Shown here: positions 60,616 through 64,000 of the stretch, piece by piece | Layout: each line of letters begins with the position of its first letter | Position numbering within the stretch: position 1 is the stretch's first letter | Assembly: GCF_002257665.1 (NCBI RefSeq) | Contig: NZ_MQWB01000001.1 | Span: 306,474 to 370,473 of the forward strand | Direction: 5' to 3' | Source: Rubricoccus marinus | GTDB lineage: Bacteria; Bacteroidota; Rhodothermia; Rhodothermales; Rubricoccaceae | Length of the DNA: 64,000 nt | Made by a program: the position numbers and the translations under genes | Notes under the pieces: model-generated | What the model was told of the DNA's origin: nothing | Database searches by the model: none | Seen by the model: only the letters and a program-made list of their open reading frames with translations

Positions 60616-61389
60616 ATGTCCGACTCCCCACTGCTCTCCACGTCGCTGGACCGCACCATCCGCGAGCCCGTCGAGGAGCCCGAAGTCGCCGTGGACTACG
60701 TCGCGCTCAAAGACCGCAACGCGGATGAGCAGCCGCGCGAGAAGCTTCTCGCCAGAGGCCCCGCCGCGCTCTCGGACGCGGAGCTGATCGGGCTGATCTT
60801 CGGGACGGGTACGCGCGTGGGCGGGCGCAGCCTCTCGGCTGTGGAGCTGGGACAGGTGCTGATCCGCGCCTATGGCTCGCTCGCGAAGCTGGCGCGGCGC
60901 GAGGCGGCGCAGGTCGCGAAGGCGACCAAGGGCGTCGGTCCGGCGAAGGCGGCGCAACTGGCCGCAGCGTTCGAGATCGGCCGGCGGGTGGAGGCGGCCC
61001 CGCCAGAGGCCCGCGTCACGGTCCGCAGCCCGGCGGACGTGGCGGCGGCGTACGGCCCACGCCTGCGCGACCTCCCGCGCGAGGTGTTCGTCGTGGTCCA
61101 CCTCAGCACGGCCAACGTGATCCAGAGCGAGCACACGCTGACCACAGGCGGCCTGGCCGCGTCCATCGTGGAGCCGCGGCAGGTGTTCCAGCGCGCCATT
61201 CTGGAGAACGCCGCGAGCGTAATCTGTCTCCACAACCACCCCAGCGGCAACCCCGAGCCCTCGCGCGAGGACGTGGCGATCACGAAGCAGCTCTGCGAGG
61301 CCGGCGCCGTGCTCGGCATCCCGGTCCACGATCACGTCATTATCGCGGGCCGCGGCTACACGTCGCTCAAGGAGCGGGGGCTGATGTGA
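60616..61389 (+). CDS. radC: RadC family JAB/MPN protein
   Basis: A 257-residue RadC. An N-terminal helix-hairpin-helix region (LLARGPAALSDAELIGLIFGTGT, ATKGVGPAKAAQLAAAFEIGRR) precedes the JAB metalloprotease-like domain with the zinc motif CLHNHPSGNPEPSREDV (His206, His208, Asp219). Its molecular role is unresolved, and it is often found beside mobile or variable DNA. Its N-terminus extends about 30 residues beyond E. coli RadC. Confidence 0.92.
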   Translation: MSDSPLLSTSLDRTIREPVEEPEVAVDYVALKDRNADEQPREKLLARGPAALSDAELIGLIFGTGTRVGGRSLSAVELGQVLIRAYGSLAKLARREAAQVAKATKGVGPAKAAQLAAAFEIGRRVEAAPPEARVTVRSPADVAAAYGPRLRDLPREVFVVVHLSTANVIQSEHTLTTGGLAASIVEPRQVFQRAILENAASVICLHNHPSGNPEPSREDVAITKQLCEAGAVLGIPVHDHVIIAGRGYTSLKERGLM

Positions 61390-61418
61390 CTGGAGGGATG
61401 CGGGATGGAGGGATGGGG

Positions 61419-61436
61419 GCCTCTGGCGCCAGAGGC
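61419..61436. terminator. Motif palindrome between convergent genes
   Basis: GCCTCTGGCGCCAGAGGC abuts the stop codon of the minus-strand metalloprotease gene (61437) and lies 29 bp after the radC stop. Confidence 0.55.
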
Positions 61437-63914
61437 TCAGTCGCCAATCGGCGAGCCGGGCGGGGTGCGGACGGGGCGCGGCGCCATCTCCGGGTCGTAG
61501 TCGCGGTCCAGAAAGCGCTCGATGTCCGCGGCGAGCCACGCGGCGTGGGCGGCGTCCTCGGAGCCGCCAGAGGCCGCGGCGTACCGGCCATGGAGGTCGC
61601 GCAGCGCGGCCTCGGTGCGCGCGCGGACGGCGGGCGCCGCGGAGCGGTCGGCGGCCAGGCCCATCAATGCCTGCGTCCACGCCGTGTGGACCGTGCGGCG
61701 GATCTCCTGCTCGTACGCGCCAGAGGCTGGCATGGCAGCAAGCGCCTCTTGCGTGCGCGCGAAGATGTCCCTCAGGCCCGGCTGCGACGCGTCGAGGTCG
61801 TGCTGGTAGACGAGGCGCGCGGCGCGCTCGCGGTCGAGGAGGAACGAGAGCACCATGTTCGCCGCCGTCTCGGCCGGCGCGATGGGGTCGAGCGTGACGC
61901 CCGTCCGCCGGTCGAATCGCTCGCGGCCGTCGTAGTAGCCTGGCGGGCGCGGCGGGATGAGCTGGAGGGCCGCTGGCGGCAGCGCGAGCTCCGACGGCGC
62001 GAGCGTCGCCAGAAGCGCGTCCAGCGCCTCGCGCTGCACCGCTCCCGGGACCGCCTCTGGCGCTGCGGCGCCGTCGCCGCGGGCGGAGTAGGCGTAGCTC
62101 ACCCCGCCGACGAGGTGGGCGGTCGCCTCCACTTGGTAGCGGTGGCGGAGGTAGAGCGGCACGAGGACCTCTTCGAGCGTCGCCAAAGGCCGCCCGTCGC
62201 GGATGGTGGCCTCGGAGAAGCGGTCGAGCGCGATCCGGCGGACGGCCATCTCGTCGCGCAGCGATTGCACGGCGTCGGAGCCGTTGTCCCAGAGCGCGGC
62301 GACCGGGCTGGCGGCGCCCGAGGGCCGCGCGTCGTAGTCCGTGATGTAGAGGAGGCCGCGGTCCTGGTTCTCGCGCAGGATCTGCTCCAACTCCGAGGCC
62401 TCTGGCGTGTAGCCGTAGCGGACGGCCTGCACGTCCCACGCGCCGAGCCCCACGCCGTAGGCGTCCCCTACGTCGATGCCAGATCCCGCGACCGTCGCCA
62501 GAGGCGCCGGGTAGTCCATGACCGACTCGCGCCCGACGGCGCTGGCGGCGAAGTTGTGCGCGAGGCCGATCGTGTGGCCGACCTCGTGCGCCGAGAGCTG
62601 GCGGATGCGCGCGAGCGCGAGTTGCAGCATCGGGTCGTCGGCCTCTTGCGCGAAGCCGCCCGCGTCGGCGCCCGCGTAGGGCGCCAGAAGCCCCTCGGCG
62701 ATGAGGTAGTCCTGGCGCACGCGCAGCGAGCCCAGGGAGACGTGGCCCTTGATGATCTCGCCCGTGCGTGGGTCCACGACGGAGGCGCCGTAGCTCCAGC
62801 CACGCGTGGACCGGTGCACCCACTGGATGGTGCTGTAGCGCGCGTCCAGCGGGTCGATGGAGTCGGGCCGGACCTCGACGCGGTAGCCGTCGCGGAAGCC
62901 CGCGGCCTCGAAGGCCTCGGCCCACCACCGGGCGCCGTCGAGCAGCGCGCCGCGGACGGGCTCGGGCGTGCCGGGGTCCAGGTAGTACACGATGGGCTCC
63001 TTCACGTCGCAGAGGCCGCTGGCGTCGGGCGGAGTGGCGCACTCCAAGCGGTGGCGCGTGAGAAGACGTTGGCGCGTGTCCTCGCCGATTGGAGCGGCGT
63101 AGTCGGCGTAGGTGAGGGGGAAGTAGCCCGCGCGCGGGTCGAAGGCGCGCGGCTCGTAGCCGGGCTCCGGGAGCGCCACAAACGAGTGCCGGATGCGGAC
63201 GGTGACCGCGTTGGGGTCGGCAGCGACGCTCCGCACCTCGCGTCCCGGGTTGTCGCCTGTAAACGTCAGCCGCGCCTCCAACTCCGTGTTGCGCGGAAAC
63301 GCCTTGAGCATCGCGGGGACGGGCGCGCTGCGGGACTTGTCCAGCGAGAAGGTGCCCTCGCCAGAGGCTCGGAGCGTTTGGGCCACGCCGTGCGCGTCGC
63401 GCACCAGGAAGTCCGTCACGTCGATCAGGGTCCGTCCGTCGGTCTCGGCGCTCGCGGTGAAGCCCCACGTCACGCCCTCGGCAAAGGCCTCGCGCACGGC
63501 CGGTTCTTCAGCGGGGTTGTCGGTCGCCGCGCGGTAGTCCAGGTTGGGCTGCACCATCAGCACCTTCGGCCCCACGCGCTCGAAGCGCACCAGCCGCGTG
63601 CCGCCCAACTGGCTCCGGTCCAGGCCGATGTCGTTGGAGCCCAGGCCGGCCGCGAGGCTGTTGACGTAGAGGAAGTCCTGCTCCATCGCGGGGATCTCCA
63701 GCCACACCTTGCCCGCGCCCGCGTCCCAGTAGACCGGGAAGAGGCCGTCGCGGCGGTCCATGCCCTCGGTCGCGGCCGCGATGCTGGGCAGGCCGTCGGC
63801 TTTCGCGCCGGGCGTCGCGCCAGAGGCCCCGGCAGATGGCGCCTCTGGCGAAGCGGGCGCGGTGGCGGAGCAGCCTACGAGGGCGGTCAGGAGAACAAGG
63901 GCGGCGAGGCGCAT
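61437..63914 (-). CDS. Zinc metalloprotease lipoprotein (DUF5117/DUF4953 type)
   Basis: An 825-residue exported protein with lipobox ALVGC (Cys15). The N-terminal DUF5118/5117-type domains are seen in GLFPVYWDAGAGKVWLEIP and IGLDRSQLGGTRLVRFER; the catalytic motif is HEVGHTIGLAHNF with His443, Glu444, His447 and His453, as in metzincins, followed by SVMDYPAP (Met-turn region). It is an envelope-anchored protease of unknown substrate. A Ser/Pro/Ala-rich linker after the lipobox is built largely of motif copies. Confidence 0.88.
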   Translation of the reverse strand: MRLAALVLLTALVGCSATAPASPEAPSAGASGATPGAKADGLPSIAAATEGMDRRDGLFPVYWDAGAGKVWLEIPAMEQDFLYVNSLAAGLGSNDIGLDRSQLGGTRLVRFERVGPKVLMVQPNLDYRAATDNPAEEPAVREAFAEGVTWGFTASAETDGRTLIDVTDFLVRDAHGVAQTLRASGEGTFSLDKSRSAPVPAMLKAFPRNTELEARLTFTGDNPGREVRSVAADPNAVTVRIRHSFVALPEPGYEPRAFDPRAGYFPLTYADYAAPIGEDTRQRLLTRHRLECATPPDASGLCDVKEPIVYYLDPGTPEPVRGALLDGARWWAEAFEAAGFRDGYRVEVRPDSIDPLDARYSTIQWVHRSTRGWSYGASVVDPRTGEIIKGHVSLGSLRVRQDYLIAEGLLAPYAGADAGGFAQEADDPMLQLALARIRQLSAHEVGHTIGLAHNFAASAVGRESVMDYPAPLATVAGSGIDVGDAYGVGLGAWDVQAVRYGYTPEASELEQILRENQDRGLLYITDYDARPSGAASPVAALWDNGSDAVQSLRDEMAVRRIALDRFSEATIRDGRPLATLEEVLVPLYLRHRYQVEATAHLVGGVSYAYSARGDGAAAPEAVPGAVQREALDALLATLAPSELALPPAALQLIPPRPPGYYDGRERFDRRTGVTLDPIAPAETAANMVLSFLLDRERAARLVYQHDLDASQPGLRDIFARTQEALAAMPASGAYEQEIRRTVHTAWTQALMGLAADRSAAPAVRARTEAALRDLHGRYAAASGGSEDAAHAAWLAADIERFLDRDYDPEMAPRPVRTPPGSPIGD

Positions 63915-63948
63915 GGCGGCAGGGGGGAGACGCCTCCAATCTAGCGGG

Positions 63949-63966
63949 GCCTCTGGCGCCAGAGGC
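63949..63966. repeat. Motif palindrome upstream of metalloprotease gene
   Basis: GCCTCTGGCGCCAGAGGC, 34 bp upstream of the minus-strand start; it may belong to the end of a gene beyond the window. Confidence 0.8.
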
Positions 63967-64000
63967 GAGGGCCTTGCAGCTTCCCGTACCCCGTACCCCG

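Larger units (their letters stand above)
211..63966. repeat. Dispersed highly iterated 10-mer GCCTCTGGCG / CGCCAGAGGC
   Basis: The sequence GCCTCTGGCG or its complement recurs through almost the whole window; I counted about 43 copies of the 9-mer core CCTCTGGCG (both strands) in the first 10.1 kb, against well under one expected from base composition. Examples are at 211, 329, 2803, 3070, 5349, 6973, 7610. Within genes it falls in every frame, giving Ala-Ser-Gly, Pro-Leu-Ala and Leu-Trp-Arg in one orientation and Ala-Arg-Gly, Pro-Glu-Ala and Arg-Gln-Arg in the other, so the constraint is on DNA, not protein. Most copies are single half-sites; a minority are joined as the palindrome GCCTCTGGCGCCAGAGGC. 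The function is unknown to me. Confidence 0.95.

Noticed and set aside
60589..63468. 959-residue minus-strand frame overlapping the metalloprotease gene and radC
   Set aside because: Arg/Pro/His-rich frame-shifted shadow of the metalloprotease; no recognisable domain.
1..64000. Reading the frequent ASG, PEA, PLA, RQR and LWR tripeptides as a protein-level repeat
   Set aside because: They are the six frame readings of one DNA 10-mer and occur in unrelated proteins and in non-coding DNA.
1..64000. The motif as a Chi or KOPS-type strand-oriented sequence
   Set aside because: Both orientations are common side by side on the same strand (about 17 versus 26 in the first 10 kb); Chi and KOPS show strong replichore skew. 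A weak preference cannot be excluded from one window.
1..64000. CRISPR arrays, rRNA or tRNA genes
   Set aside because: No regularly spaced repeats of CRISPR type and no rRNA or tRNA-like sequences were noticed on reading either strand.

Overview
The window is about 70% G+C (by eye) and carries some 45 protein genes on both strands, with no rRNA, tRNA or CRISPR array that I can see. Several secreted proteins end in a type IX secretion (Por) C-terminal sorting domain. Together with TonB-type receptors with carboxypeptidase-like N-domains, ECF sigma factors paired with Ser/Thr kinase-TPR proteins, FecR signalling and bacillithiol genes (bshC, a YfiT/BstA-like DinB protein), this points to the Bacteroidota/Rhodothermota side of the tree. 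The high GC suggests a Rhodothermales member such as the Rubricoccaceae (inference, not checked).

Layout. 1-8.8 kb: TPR protein (cut by the window edge), CPA-type cation/proton antiporter with RCK domain, VanX-like dipeptidase lipoprotein, DinB/YfiT-like protein, glutaminase, a secreted protein and an ABC1/UbiB-type kinase. 8.8-10.1 kb: a sulfotransferase gene bracketed by a 113-bp direct repeat. 10.2-19.3 kb: a large secreted T9SS protein, SMC, an LLM flavin oxidoreductase and a delta-60-repeat T9SS protein. 19.5-24.4 kb: two ECF sigma cassettes, one with a full kinase-TPR protein, the other with a kinase-less remnant. 24.5-32.5 kb: TonB-type outer-membrane protein, M36 (fungalysin) metalloprotease, small secreted protein, helix-turn-helix protein. 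32.6-40 kb: UbiA prenyltransferase, then a cluster of secreted T9SS proteins on the minus strand with a decayed sorting-domain fragment. 40-44.5 kb: ECF sigma, FecR, STN/TonB receptor (a Fec-like surface-signalling module). 44.5-52 kb: housekeeping genes (recX, small membrane protein, purine nucleoside phosphorylase, trypsin-like protease with TPRs, hisC, tyrS, NAD(P)-binding reductase with divergent HxlR regulator). 52-64 kb: T9SS protein, a coupled bifunctional nuclease / unknown secreted protein / bshC operon, HD hydrolase, a motif-poor island (SMI1/KNR4-like protein, hydrolase lipoprotein, membrane protein), radC and a DUF5117-type metalloprotease.

The most striking feature is not a gene. 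The 10-mer GCCTCTGGCG and its complement CGCCAGAGGC recur about 40 times per 10 kb on both strands, inside coding regions in all six reading frames and between genes. Inverted pairs sit just after stop codons and form hairpins; one ends in a T7 tract and is a classic terminator. This resembles the behaviour of DNA uptake sequences (Neisseria, Pasteurellaceae) or of HIP1 in cyanobacteria. I know of no description of this motif. Stretches that lack it coincide with genes that look recently acquired.
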